Source: Actinomyces sp. oral taxon 448 str. F0400 (GTDB taxonomy: Bacteria; Actinomycetota; Actinomycetes; Actinomycetales; Actinomycetaceae). Taken from it: a DNA stretch of 64,000 bases. Shown here in pieces: positions 17,787 through 26,273 of the stretch. Where the stretch lies: the NCBI RefSeq assembly GCF_000220835.1, contig NZ_GL985606.1:2076330-2140329 (forward strand), in the 5' to 3' direction. Position 1 is the stretch's first letter. Every line of letters starts with the position of its first letter. The notes beneath the pieces are model-generated. The model searched no databases, was not told the origin of the DNA, and saw only the letters and a list, made by a program, of their open reading frames with translations. A program made the translations under genes and the position numbers.

Positions 17787-19583
17787 TCAGTACAGAATGG
17801 GGAACAGACCCCAGTAGGCCAATGCGGCCAGGAGGATCGCCGTGCCGGTCAGAGCGGAGCCCAGGACGCAGGCCGCCGGCACGGTCAGCCAGGGGCCGCC
17901 CTCCCCACGCCCATGGTGCACATGACCGCGCATGAGCCAGACGCGTTGAGTGAGCTTGACCTCCAGGACAACGGTGCCCATGGCGACGGCCTGGACGACC
18001 ATCCAGCCGCCGTAGGAGAACAGATGATTGGTGCGGTAACTCATCGCCAGGGACGCCACGCCCAGGATGTAGGCGGCGTACATCACCCAGGAGGCCACGA
18101 TGCTCAGAGCCAGGGAGACCGTCCAACGACCGATGGGATCGGGCAGATGGAGGCCCCGGCGGCCGCGCAGGCGCGGCATCTGCCCGAGCCCCCATAGGAG
18201 CACCGCCAGGGCCAGTAATCCGAAGCCCAGGACGAAGGCGGCGAACATGAGGTCGCCCGAGGCGTACCAGCGGGTCGGATCGGGGGTGCGCGCCCAGTAG
18301 GCCTGAGTGGGAGCGGCGCCGGCGACATGCGGTGCGGCATCGGCAGTCGCGGGCAGGCCGGTCACCCAACGCGTCAGGTCGCGGGCGACGCCGGGGGCCA
18401 GAGGGCCGTCGGTGGTGGTGCCGGACTTGAGACCGTGATTGGCGCCCGCGTAGTAGCGCACGGTCAGATCGTCGTCGCCGGAGCGCTGCAGGGCCTGCCA
18501 CACCGTCGTCGGCCCCTGGACCAGCGGCATGGAGGCATCCGCCGTGCCGTAGAGCATGAGAACGGGCACGGTGATCCGCTCCAAATAGGGCACGGAATCG
18601 AAGTCGGCGTAGTCGAAGCCGCCGCCGGGGATATCGGCGGATCCCAGGACGCGCGGAATCATGGTGAGCATGGGCTCGGGCACACCGACGTTGCGCATGT
18701 AGGAGTCCACGGCCAGGGCCATCTGCTCGCGCAGCCGCACCACCGGGGCGCTGGCCAGCACGAGGAATGAGACGCGTGCGTCCTCGGCGGTCAGCACCAC
18801 TGCGGGGATGGCGCCCTCGGACTCGGCGTAAACACCGATCCGCCGCGAATCCACCCCGTCCAGGCCGGCCAGGTAGTCCACGCTGCGCCCGTAGTCAGCG
18901 GCCATGGCCGGGTAGTCGCGGGACGTCAGGGAGTAATCCTCCACGGGTTTGGAGGGCACGAGCGTCGTCACTCCCGCGGAGGCCAGAGCTCCGGCCTGCT
19001 CGGCGAAGCCCTCAATGGTCTGCGTGCCGGCGCCGTGCAGGAAGACCACGCCCGGGGCTGGTCCCCGAACGCCGACGGGACGGCGCAACAGGGCATCCAC
19101 CCGCTCCCCGTCGGCCTGGGTGACGGTGACCGTCGAAGTCTCCACGTCGTAAGCGCCCGGAACCGTGGTGGTCGCGTCGCCCCCGATGGAGGTATCGGCG
19201 GTGGTCGGCGCCAGCGGGTCGGACATGGGTTCGGGCGTCCAGCGCGGGCCGGCGAGAGTGCCGATGAGACTCAGGCTCAGCAGAGCCACGACTACTGAGC
19301 CCACGGTGCGGTGCCCAGCCGACAGGGCCACGACGAGGGCGCCCAGACCCAGGGTCGCGAGGATCTCCCAGATCGTCTCGCCGCCCGCTCCCAGGGCGGC
19401 CAGGACGCCGGCTCCGACGAGCACGGCCAGCAGCCCCAGGACGGTGCGACGCCGCTCCGTGCGCCACAGGAGGGACACGAGCTCGACGGAGCGCCGAGGG
19501 AGACTGCGCGCCCAGGACCAGCTCGAGCGCATTTCCGCGGCAGTCGGGCGGGCGGGCTCCCTTCGGGGATGACGACGGGCCAT
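17787..19583 (-). CDS. Alpha/beta hydrolase with N- and C-terminal membrane segments
   Basis: A 598-residue membrane protein with a hydrolase domain in the middle. Three hydrophobic helices lie at about residues 45-120, then the hydrolase domain: PGVVFLHGAGTQTIEGFAEQ (oxyanion region), the nucleophile elbow GVYAESEGAIPAV (Ser in E-S-E-G), LMLYGTADASMPL (acid) and YYAGANHGLKSG (His). Four more helices follow (about residues 430-590). This arrangement would place the hydrolase domain outside the membrane. Substrate unknown. The ATG at 19583 has GAGAGG 5 bases upstream and begins 8 bases after the era stop, so it is probably the last gene of the phoH-ybeY-corC-era unit. Confidence 0.78.
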   Translation of the reverse strand: MARRHPRREPARPTAAEMRSSWSWARSLPRRSVELVSLLWRTERRRTVLGLLAVLVGAGVLAALGAGGETIWEILATLGLGALVVALSAGHRTVGSVVVALLSLSLIGTLAGPRWTPEPMSDPLAPTTADTSIGGDATTTVPGAYDVETSTVTVTQADGERVDALLRRPVGVRGPAPGVVFLHGAGTQTIEGFAEQAGALASAGVTTLVPSKPVEDYSLTSRDYPAMAADYGRSVDYLAGLDGVDSRRIGVYAESEGAIPAVVLTAEDARVSFLVLASAPVVRLREQMALAVDSYMRNVGVPEPMLTMIPRVLGSADIPGGGFDYADFDSVPYLERITVPVLMLYGTADASMPLVQGPTTVWQALQRSGDDDLTVRYYAGANHGLKSGTTTDGPLAPGVARDLTRWVTGLPATADAAPHVAGAAPTQAYWARTPDPTRWYASGDLMFAAFVLGFGLLALAVLLWGLGQMPRLRGRRGLHLPDPIGRWTVSLALSIVASWVMYAAYILGVASLAMSYRTNHLFSYGGWMVVQAVAMGTVVLEVKLTQRVWLMRGHVHHGRGEGGPWLTVPAACVLGSALTGTAILLAALAYWGLFPILY

Positions 19584-19591
19584 GAGGCCTC

Positions 19592-20728
19592 TCAGAATCC
19601 CAGCCTGGCCAGAGCCTTCGGGTCGGACTGCCAATCCCTGGCGGTGCGCACGTGCAGGTCGAGATAGACCTTGCGGCCCACAAGCTCCTCGATACCTCTG
19701 CGCGCCACGATGCCGATCTCCTTCAGGCGCGAGCCTCCGCGCCCGATCATGATGGCCTTCTGGGAATCGCGTTCGACGACAAGGCTCACGCGCACCTGGA
19801 GGCGGCCTCCGGCGCCCTTGACCCGCGAACCGGTGGTGTCCGTGGCGGGGTCGAGGATCTCGTCGACGACAACGGCCAAGGAGTGGGGCAACTCGTCGCG
19901 CACCTCCTCCAGGGCGGCCTCGCGAACGAGCTCACCGATCATGACGGCCCGGGGCTCGTCAGTGACATCGCCGGTGGGGTACAGCGGCGGGGACAGGGGC
20001 AGGTGGGAGGCGAGGACGTCGACCAGGACATCGACCTGGTAGCCGTCCCGGGCCGAGACGGGGACGATGTCGGCCCACCGGCCGAGGGCGTCGACGGCCA
20101 GAAGCTGGGCAGCCAGCGTCTCCTTGGAGACCGTGTCGGCCTTGGTGACCGCGACGACGATCGGGGCGTGCGAGGCGGCTATGTCGCGTGCGATGAAACG
20201 GTCGCCGGGGCCGACTTTCTCGTTGGCGGGGATGCAGAAGACGATGGCGTCGACGTCGACGAGGGTCTCGCGCACGAGATCGTTGAGGCGCCTGCCGAGC
20301 AGGGTCCTGGGGCGATGCAGGCCGGGAGTGTCGACCAGCACCAGCTGGGAGGACTCCCGATGGACGACGCCGCGCACGTTGTGACGGGTGGTCTGCGGCC
20401 GCCCGGAGGTGATGGCGACCTTCGTGCCGACCAGAGCATTGGTCAAGGTGGATTTGCCGGCATTGGGGCGTCCGACCAGGCAGGCGAAACCGGCTCGGAA
20501 GTCCTCCTGGGAGGCGGGGACGACAAGCCTCGCGCGGACGGAGGCGGGCGGGGTGCCGCCGTCGGGTCCCGCACCGCCCTCGTCGTCGAGGATCCGGTCC
20601 CCGGTGCCACCGGACTCATCGGGAGAACCGGACGCACCGGAGCCATCGGGCGCATCGGGTCCGGCGAAGGCGTCGGAGCCGCCCACGAGTCCGGCGTCGG
20701 CGGGAGGGCGGATGGGGATATCGGTCAT
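19592..20728 (-). CDS. era: GTPase Era
   Basis: A 378-residue Era, the GTPase that binds 16S rRNA and helps assemble the 30S subunit. G1 is GRPNAGKST (about residue 86), G2 area TTRHNVRG, G3 DTPG, G4 TKAD, and the C-terminal KH domain reads RDSQKAIMIGRGGSRLKEIGIVARRGIEELVGRKVYLDLHV. The first 70 or so residues are an acidic Gly/Asp/Ser-rich extension not found in short Era proteins. Start choice: ATG 20728 has AGGAG 4 bases upstream; ATG 20740 overlaps the corC stop (ATGA) but has no proper site. Either is possible. Confidence 0.94.
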   Translation of the reverse strand: MTDIPIRPPADAGLVGGSDAFAGPDAPDGSGASGSPDESGGTGDRILDDEGGAGPDGGTPPASVRARLVVPASQEDFRAGFACLVGRPNAGKSTLTNALVGTKVAITSGRPQTTRHNVRGVVHRESSQLVLVDTPGLHRPRTLLGRRLNDLVRETLVDVDAIVFCIPANEKVGPGDRFIARDIAASHAPIVVAVTKADTVSKETLAAQLLAVDALGRWADIVPVSARDGYQVDVLVDVLASHLPLSPPLYPTGDVTDEPRAVMIGELVREAALEEVRDELPHSLAVVVDEILDPATDTTGSRVKGAGGRLQVRVSLVVERDSQKAIMIGRGGSRLKEIGIVARRGIEELVGRKVYLDLHVRTARDWQSDPKALARLGF

Positions 20729-20736
20729 GGTGCTCC

Positions 20737-22023
20737 TCATTCCTGGGGGTCGGTGGGTCGGGGCGCGCAGGAGCGACCGACGACGAGGGTGGCGACCTGG
20801 CGGCGCCTACCGACAGCCTCCTCGGCTCTCAGATCGACGCCCTGGGCGCTCCCGCAGGCACCGGGCAGAGGGACGCGACCGATGGCCTTGGTCAGCAGGC
20901 CGCCGGCGGTGTCGACGTCGTCGTCGTCGATCTCCAGGTCGAACAGCTCGCCGAGCTCGTCCAGGCCCAGCCGCACGGGCACGCGGTAGGTGCCGTCCCC
21001 CAGGTCCTCGACCTCGGGCTCGGCGTGGTCGTGCTCATCGGTGAGTTCGCCGACGACCTCCTCCAGCAGGTCCTCCATGGTGACCAATCCGGCCGTGCCG
21101 CCGTACTCGTCCACGGCCAGGACCATGTGCACGTGATCGGTCTGCATCTCACGCAGCAGGTCGTCGGCGAGCTTGGTCTCCGGAACCCAGACGACTTCGC
21201 GGGTGAAAGACGCCGCGGGCCGCCCCTCATGGTCGGGGTGGTCGGACAGGCGCCGCAGAACGTCCTTGAGGTAAAGGATTCCGCGCACGTCGTCGGCGTC
21301 CTCCCCCACCACCGGCACCCGCGAGTAGCCGGAGCGAACGAACAGGCGCATGGCGGCGGCGGCGGGCTCGTCGGCATCAATGGTCACCATGTCGGTGCGG
21401 GGCACCATGACCTCGCGCACCAGGGTCTGGCCGAGCTCAACGACGCTGCGCATCATCTCGCGGTCCTCATCCTCGATGGTCTCGGCCTCACCGATCTCGT
21501 CGATCATCTCGCGCAGGTCCTCGGTGACCTCGGCGCGGGCCTCGGCATCGGTCAGGGCCGCCGAACGCCCCCAGCGGGACTCGACCCAGCGCCACGGGGC
21601 GCCCAGGGCGTCGACCCTGAGCAGGACGCCCGCCAGAACCAGAAGCACGGCATCGGGATCGCGGCGCCCGACCGAACGAGGGGAGAAGCCGACGACCAGG
21701 CCGAGCAGAACGACGTTGAGGACGACTGCGACCGCGAGCACCTGCCACCACCGGCTCAGAATGCCCGAGACGGCCAGGGTCAGCAGGACGGCCGCGAGCA
21801 TGTCGACGGCGACGCGGATCGACGTGACCGAGCCGAGCACCTGGGCGCGCCGGGAGGCCAGGGTCAGAACGCGCCCGGCGCCCCGGCGCTCATCCTGGAC
21901 GAGGTCCTCGGCGGCGGCGCGAGTCATGCGCGTCAGGGCCGCCTCACCGGCGGAGAGCACGGCTCCGAAGACCAGGACGACGACCGCCAGAAGGATCAGG
22001 AGGGCGACGGGAGCCCCACTCAC
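20737..22023 (-). CDS. Hemolysin C/CorC family protein with CBS domains
   Basis: A 428-residue protein of the HlyC/CorC (CNNM-related) family. An N-terminal DUF21-like membrane domain with three or four helices (about residues 5-130) is followed by a linker rich in Glu (EDREMMRSVVELGQTLVREVMVPRTDMV), a CBS pair (DADEPAAAAMRLFVRSGYSRVPVVGED, and VHMVLAVDEYGGTAGLVTMEDLLEEVVGEL), and a CorC_HlyC C-terminal domain. The family is linked to divalent-cation transport; specificity here is unknown. It starts with GTG overlapping the ybeY stop by 4 bases. phoH-ybeY-corC-era is a classic actinobacterial order. Confidence 0.9.
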   Translation of the reverse strand: MSGAPVALLILLAVVVLVFGAVLSAGEAALTRMTRAAAEDLVQDERRGAGRVLTLASRRAQVLGSVTSIRVAVDMLAAVLLTLAVSGILSRWWQVLAVAVVLNVVLLGLVVGFSPRSVGRRDPDAVLLVLAGVLLRVDALGAPWRWVESRWGRSAALTDAEARAEVTEDLREMIDEIGEAETIEDEDREMMRSVVELGQTLVREVMVPRTDMVTIDADEPAAAAMRLFVRSGYSRVPVVGEDADDVRGILYLKDVLRRLSDHPDHEGRPAASFTREVVWVPETKLADDLLREMQTDHVHMVLAVDEYGGTAGLVTMEDLLEEVVGELTDEHDHAEPEVEDLGDGTYRVPVRLGLDELGELFDLEIDDDDVDTAGGLLTKAIGRVPLPGACGSAQGVDLRAEEAVGRRRQVATLVVGRSCAPRPTDPQE

Positions 22024-22478
22024 CGGCCCCGCTCCGCGAGGAAGGTCAGCAGCAGGGTGCGCTGAAGGTCGAACATCTCTTTCTTCTCCTGCGGCTCGGC
22101 GTGGTCGTACCCCAGGAGGTGGAGGATGCCGTGAGTGGCCAGCAGCAGCATCTCCTCCACAGCGGAGTGACCCGCCTCGATGGCCTGCTTGGCCGCGACC
22201 TGCGGGCACAGCACGATGTCGCCCAGGGTCCCGGCGGGCGTCTCGTTCTCGGCGGTGCCTGGGCGCAGCTCGTCCATGGGGAAACTCATGACGTCGGTGG
22301 GGCCGGGCAGATCGAGCCAGCGCGCGTGGAGCTCGGCCATGGGCTCGGGGTCGACGAACAGAATGCTGAGCTCGGCCAAGGGGTTGACGTGCAGGGTGCG
22401 CAGGACGTGGTCGGCCAGCGCGGCGAATTCGGTGCCGTCGACGACGGTCTGGGTCTCATTGACGACCTCGGTGCTCAC
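22020..22478 (-). CDS. ybeY: Endoribonuclease YbeY
   Basis: A 152-residue YbeY, the metal-dependent endoribonuclease of 16S rRNA maturation and ribosome quality control. The H-x3-H-x5-H zinc motif is visible as HGILHLLGYDH (about residues 116-126), preceded by PTDVMSFPMDE and GDIVLCPQVAA, both family hallmarks. It starts with GTG overlapping the phoH stop by 4 bases and its own stop overlaps the next GTG, so three genes are translationally coupled. Confidence 0.95.
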   Translation of the reverse strand: MSTEVVNETQTVVDGTEFAALADHVLRTLHVNPLAELSILFVDPEPMAELHARWLDLPGPTDVMSFPMDELRPGTAENETPAGTLGDIVLCPQVAAKQAIEAGHSAVEEMLLLATHGILHLLGYDHAEPQEKKEMFDLQRTLLLTFLAERGR

Positions 22479-23590
22479 GGGTGGTTCCTCTCACGGGCGT
22501 CCTGGGGGGTGCGGCCGCGGCGACCGCCATGAGCGCGGTCGCGCCGGGGCGCGGAGGCCGACTGAGCAGCGCGCTGGGCATCGTAGCGGGAGTAGGCGTC
22601 GACGATGCGGCCCACGAGCCGGTGGCGCACGACGTCGGCGGACCCCAGCTCGCAGAAGGCGATGCCGTCGACCCCCTCGAGAATGCGACGCACGACAAGC
22701 AGCCCGGAGGACCGGCCCGCGGGCAGATCGATCTGGGAGATGTCGCCGGTGACGACCATCCTGGAGCCGAAGCCGAGACGAGTGAGGAACATCTTCATCT
22801 GCTCGGGAGACGTGTTCTGAGCCTCGTCGAGGATGATGAAGGCGTCGTTCAGCGTGCGTCCGCGCATGTAGGCCAGCGGAGCGACCTCGATGGTGCCGGC
22901 GGTCAGGAGCTTGGACAGGTCCTCGGGCTCGAGCATGTCATGGAGGGCGTCGTAGAGGGGCCTCAGATAAGGGTCAATCTTGTCGGTCAACGAGCCCGGC
23001 AGGAAGCCGAGATTCTCCCCGGCCTCGACGGCGGGCCGAGTCAGAATGATGCGGTTGACCCGTTCGCGCGTCAGGGCATCGACGGCCTTGGCCATGGCCA
23101 AATAGGTCTTACCCGTCCCGGCCGGGCCGATGCCGAAGGTGATGGTGGCCCTCTCAATAGCGTCGGTGTAGTCCTTCTGACCGAGCGACGCGGGGCGAAT
23201 GGAGCGTCCGTGGGAGGTCAGGACGTCGTCGGCAAAGACCTCGGCGGGGCGGGCCGAGACCTCCAGCAGGCCGATGGCGCGCTCGACGTCGGCGGGGGAC
23301 AGGGACGCGCCAGCGCGGGCGATGTCGATGAGCTCGGTCAGCAGGAGGACGACGAGATCGACTCGGGACTCCTCGCCGGTGATGACGACGGTGTCGCCGC
23401 GCACGTGGATATCGACGTCGGAGAACCCTCGCTCGACGGTGCGCAGGACCTCGTCGTGCACACCGAGCAGGTTCACCGGAGCCAGGTCCGCGGGCAGGAC
23501 GAGGCTGCGGGCGACGTCCTCGGGAGTGCGCCGACGCAGATCAGCGGAAGCATCTCGGTGGGCCGCTGCCGCGGCGAAAGGCTGGGTCAT
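22475..23590 (-). CDS. phoH: PhoH family ATPase
   Basis: A 371-residue PhoH-like P-loop ATPase, a predicted RNA helicase-like protein. An N-terminal domain (about residues 35-130) precedes Walker A GPAGTGKTYLAM (about residue 155), RPAVEAGENLGFLPGSLTDKIDPYLRPLYDAL, Walker B FIILDEAQNTSPEQMKMFLTR and GDISQIDLP, all conserved in the family. The last 30 residues are basic and disordered. It heads the phoH-ybeY-corC-era unit. TAGGCT stands 10 bases before the ATG and may be its -10. Confidence 0.94.
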   Translation of the reverse strand: MTQPFAAAAAHRDASADLRRRTPEDVARSLVLPADLAPVNLLGVHDEVLRTVERGFSDVDIHVRGDTVVITGEESRVDLVVLLLTELIDIARAGASLSPADVERAIGLLEVSARPAEVFADDVLTSHGRSIRPASLGQKDYTDAIERATITFGIGPAGTGKTYLAMAKAVDALTRERVNRIILTRPAVEAGENLGFLPGSLTDKIDPYLRPLYDALHDMLEPEDLSKLLTAGTIEVAPLAYMRGRTLNDAFIILDEAQNTSPEQMKMFLTRLGFGSRMVVTGDISQIDLPAGRSSGLLVVRRILEGVDGIAFCELGSADVVRHRLVGRIVDAYSRYDAQRAAQSASAPRRDRAHGGRRGRTPQDARERNHP

Positions 23591-23686
23591 CGTGCCGATC
23601 AGCCTACCGGTGTCCGACGTCTCGCCCCAGGACCGCCGCCGTGAGGCACGACGCGCGACGGTTCCACCCCGCCCGCCGGCGGCCGA

Positions 23687-24559
23687 TCAGGCGACCACCA
23701 TGAGCGCAGTGCCGATGACGAGCAGTGCGAGCCCGGTCAAGGAGCGTCTCCCCTGGCGCTCGTGCAGCACGATGACGCAGAAGACGACCGTGACTAGGAC
23801 GCTCAGCTTGTCGATCGGGACGACGAGGCTGGCCGGCCCCTTCTGGAGGGCGCTGAAGTAGCACAGCCAGGAGGCGCCGGTGGCCAAACCGGAGGCGGCG
23901 ATCCAGCCGAGCTCGTCGCGGGGGACACGGCGGACCCGCTCCCGCTTCCCGGTGACGAGCACCATCATCCAGGCCATGACGAGGACGACGCCGGTGCGCA
24001 CGGCGGTACCGAGGTTGGATTCGACATCGGTGATTCCGATCTTGCCGAGCACTGCGGTCAGTGCTGCAAAGACGGCGGAGCCGAGGGCCCAGGGCAGCCA
24101 CCCGCCGCCGTGGGCGACGGCGCGGGGCAGGGCGCGCAGATCCGCGGCGTCGAGCATGAGGAACGTGCCCGTCGTCATGAGGACCACCCCGCCCAGGCCC
24201 ACCCGGGTCAGCGATTCCCCCAGGAGGAGAACCGCCAGAATGACGGTCAGAACGGTGGAGAGCTTGTCGACGGGAACCACCCGGGAGACGTCGCCGAGCT
24301 GGAGGGCCCTGAAGTAGCACAACCAGGAGGCGCCGGTGGCCAGACCGGACAGAACGAGGAAGACAAACGTCCGGCCGTCGATACGGGCCACCTGATCCTG
24401 GGAGCCGACGATCAGCACCATGAGCCAGGCGGCGGCCAGCACGACGATGGTGCGCAGGGCGGTGGCCACGGTGGAGTCGGTATGACGAATTCCAAGTTTG
24501 GCCAGCACCGCGGTCAGTCCCGCGAAGAACGCGGAGCCGCAGGCGAGCAGGATCCACAT
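23687..24559 (-). CDS. EamA/DMT-type permease, two tandem halves
   Basis: A 290-residue membrane protein of the drug/metabolite transporter superfamily with ten hydrophobic helices in two EamA halves. The halves are unusually alike: each contains SGLATGASWLCYF-x-ALQ-x-G followed by VVP[VI]DKLS, and the DNA of those segments is nearly identical (see findings). Substrate unknown; the DMT family exports metabolites or amino acids. The ATG at 24559 is preceded by TAAGGT at 7 bases, which suggests a leaderless mRNA. It stands alone between phoH and the ABC genes. Confidence 0.85.
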   Translation of the reverse strand: MWILLACGSAFFAGLTAVLAKLGIRHTDSTVATALRTIVVLAAAWLMVLIVGSQDQVARIDGRTFVFLVLSGLATGASWLCYFRALQLGDVSRVVPVDKLSTVLTVILAVLLLGESLTRVGLGGVVLMTTGTFLMLDAADLRALPRAVAHGGGWLPWALGSAVFAALTAVLGKIGITDVESNLGTAVRTGVVLVMAWMMVLVTGKRERVRRVPRDELGWIAASGLATGASWLCYFSALQKGPASLVVPIDKLSVLVTVVFCVIVLHERQGRRSLTGLALLVIGTALMVVA

Positions 24560-24566
24560 GAGGGTC

Positions 24567-24572
24567 ACCTTA
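24567..24572 (-). promoter_or_regulatory. -10-like hexamer of the EamA permease gene
   Basis: TAAGGT followed by 7 bases and the ATG on the minus strand; no Shine-Dalgarno site in between. Leaderless pattern, inferred. Confidence 0.42.
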
Positions 24573-24639
24573 GACGCAGTCGGACGCCAGCGGAGCGCCG
24601 CGTCAGCAAAACACGGGCACGCGGTCTGGCCCGTCCGCC

Positions 24640-25386
24640 TCACCGAGTACGTCGGGGCATGGTGATGGGTGCGACGGCGAGAGCGACCAGGCCGATGACG
24701 GCGAGCATGCCGAAGTCGCAGACCAGACCAGCGGTGGTCTCCGCGGTGGAGCGGATCTCGGTGACGGCGTTGACGGCCCAGCTCATCGGCAGCAGCCGGC
24801 TGGTCACCTCCAGACCCCGGGGCATCTCATCGCGGGCGACGAGCAGGCCGCACAGGAACATCTGGACACCGATGACCACGGGCATGAACTGGACGGCTTG
24901 GAACTCGGTGCGGGAGAAGGCGGAGACCAGTAATCCCAGGGCGACGCCGACGAAGGCGTCGAGCAGGGCCGTCAAAAGGATCCACCCCCACGAGCCGGCG
25001 ATGGTGACGCCCAGACCCCAGGCGCACACGGCGACCAGAAGAAGCGACTGGCCGACGGAGACGAGAGTGAAGGCAGTGGCGTAGCCCGTGAGAAGATCGG
25101 CGCGATGCAGGGATGTGGTCCACAGGCGCTCAAGGGTGCCCGAAGCGCGCTCGCGCAACATGGTCACGCTCGTGACCAGAAACATGACAGCCATGGGGAG
25201 GACCGCGATCATGATGACGGCGATGCGCTCGAAGAGCTGCTCGCCGTGCGGGTAATCGCGATAGACGAAGGACAGCAGGATCACCAGAAGCGCGGGGACG
25301 ACCAGGATGAGGGCGACGGTGCGCCTGTCGCCGAGGAGCTGGGCGAGGACCCTGCGAACGGTGGCGGCATAGGTGCGCGCGTTCAT
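24640..25386 (-). CDS. ABC-2 type transporter permease
   Basis: A 248-residue permease of the ABC-2 family with six hydrophobic helices (for example TVALILVVPALLVILLSFVY, IMIAVLPMAVMFLVTSVTML, LLVAVCAWGLGVTIAG). The ERASGTLERLWTTSLHRADLLTGY segment is the hallmark cytoplasmic loop of ABC-2 drug or polymer exporters. Its ATG overlaps the ATPase stop by 4 bases (ATGA), so the two are made together. With the TetR gene upstream it is likely a drug or toxic-compound efflux pump; substrate not determinable. Confidence 0.88.
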   Translation of the reverse strand: MNARTYAATVRRVLAQLLGDRRTVALILVVPALLVILLSFVYRDYPHGEQLFERIAVIMIAVLPMAVMFLVTSVTMLRERASGTLERLWTTSLHRADLLTGYATAFTLVSVGQSLLLVAVCAWGLGVTIAGSWGWILLTALLDAFVGVALGLLVSAFSRTEFQAVQFMPVVIGVQMFLCGLLVARDEMPRGLEVTSRLLPMSWAVNAVTEIRSTAETTAGLVCDFGMLAVIGLVALAVAPITMPRRTR

Positions 25387-26177
25387 CGGGCGACCTCCTG
25401 ACGGCCGGAGATGATCGGAGCGGCGTCGGGCGCCCGCGCCGTCCTCTCGGCGCTGCGGATGAGGCGGAGAAAGGCGTCGTCGAGGGTGGTCCCCCCGGTG
25501 CGCTCGAGCAGTTCGGACGCGGTGGTGGTGGCGAGCAGGCGGCCTTCGCGCATGAGCAGAACGGCATCGCAGCGGAAGGCCTCGTCCATGACGTGGCTGG
25601 AGACGAGGATCGTGGTGCCCCGGGCGGCGATAGCGCGGAAAGCCTCCCACAGGTCCTCGCGCGTGACGGGATCCAGGCCGACGGTCGGCTCGTCGAGGAC
25701 GAGGAGTTCGGGATTCGCGACGAGGGCGCAGGCCAGGCTGACGCGGTTCGCCTCGCCGCCAGAGTAGGTGCTCACCCGGCGGTCGGCCAACGCGGTCAGA
25801 CCCACGACCTCCAAGGCTTCGTCAACGCCTTGCATGCGCGAACCCGCCAGGGAGGCGAAGTAGCGCAGATTCTGACGGGCGGTAAGGTCCTTGTAGACGG
25901 CGGCGGACTGAGTGACGTAGCCGATGCGATCGCGTACGTCGGGGGCGCCGGGAACGTGCCCCAGGACGGCGACCCCGCCTTCGTAGCGCTGAACGCCGAC
26001 GAGGGCGCGCATGAGCGTGGTCTTGCCGCAGCCGGAGGGGCCGAGCAGACCGGTGACAGTACCGGTGGACAGGGCGACGTCGAGGCCGTGGAGGATCTCG
26101 TGGCCGCCGCGCCTCACGCGCAGGTTCTCAACGCGTACCGCAATATCGGAATCGGTGTCGTTCACACTTTTCATCAT
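25383..26177 (-). CDS. ABC transporter ATP-binding protein (efflux type)
   Basis: A 264-residue ABC ATPase. Walker A is GPSGCGKTT (about residue 46), Q-loop YVTQSAAVYKDLTARQN, signature YSGGEANRVSLA, Walker B LLVLDEPTVGLDP and the H-loop VSSHVMDEA. The pattern is that of the drug-export (DRA) subfamily paired with ABC-2 permeases. The start chosen is the ATG at 26177, because TTGCGC-17 bases-TATATT ends 6 bases before it, which would make the mRNA leaderless; earlier in-frame codons would lie upstream of this promoter. A second ATG follows directly. The start region is inside a palindrome that may be the operator of the adjacent TetR. Confidence 0.88.
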   Translation of the reverse strand: MMKSVNDTDSDIAVRVENLRVRRGGHEILHGLDVALSTGTVTGLLGPSGCGKTTLMRALVGVQRYEGGVAVLGHVPGAPDVRDRIGYVTQSAAVYKDLTARQNLRYFASLAGSRMQGVDEALEVVGLTALADRRVSTYSGGEANRVSLACALVANPELLVLDEPTVGLDPVTREDLWEAFRAIAARGTTILVSSHVMDEAFRCDAVLLMREGRLLATTTASELLERTGGTTLDDAFLRLIRSAERTARAPDAAPIISGRQEVAR

Positions 26178-26185
26178 GTGATGAA
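26170..26185 (-). promoter_or_regulatory. Palindromic operator over the ABC promoter
   Basis: On the minus strand TTCATCA-CA-TGATGAA has perfect 7-base arms around 2 bases. It overlaps the last bases of the -10 box and the first codons of the ABC ATPase, where a bound repressor would block transcription. The TetR-family gene lies about 90 bases upstream. Inferred from symmetry and position. Confidence 0.58.
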
Positions 26186-26212
26186 TATATGACGCGGGGA
26201 ACCCCTGCGCAA
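26184..26212 (-). promoter_or_regulatory. Promoter of the ABC-2 efflux operon
   Basis: TTGCGC (26207-26212), 17-base spacer, TATATT (26184-26189), then 6 bases to the ATG. The spacer holds GGGG-TT-CCCC, a second small dyad. It is one of the clearest sigma-70-type promoters in the window. Confidence 0.6.
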
Positions 26213-26273
26213 GGATCGCGTCATAGCCCTTCGAGATGCTCAAGCGCTCTCGAGGACGGTGATCCCCAGATCC

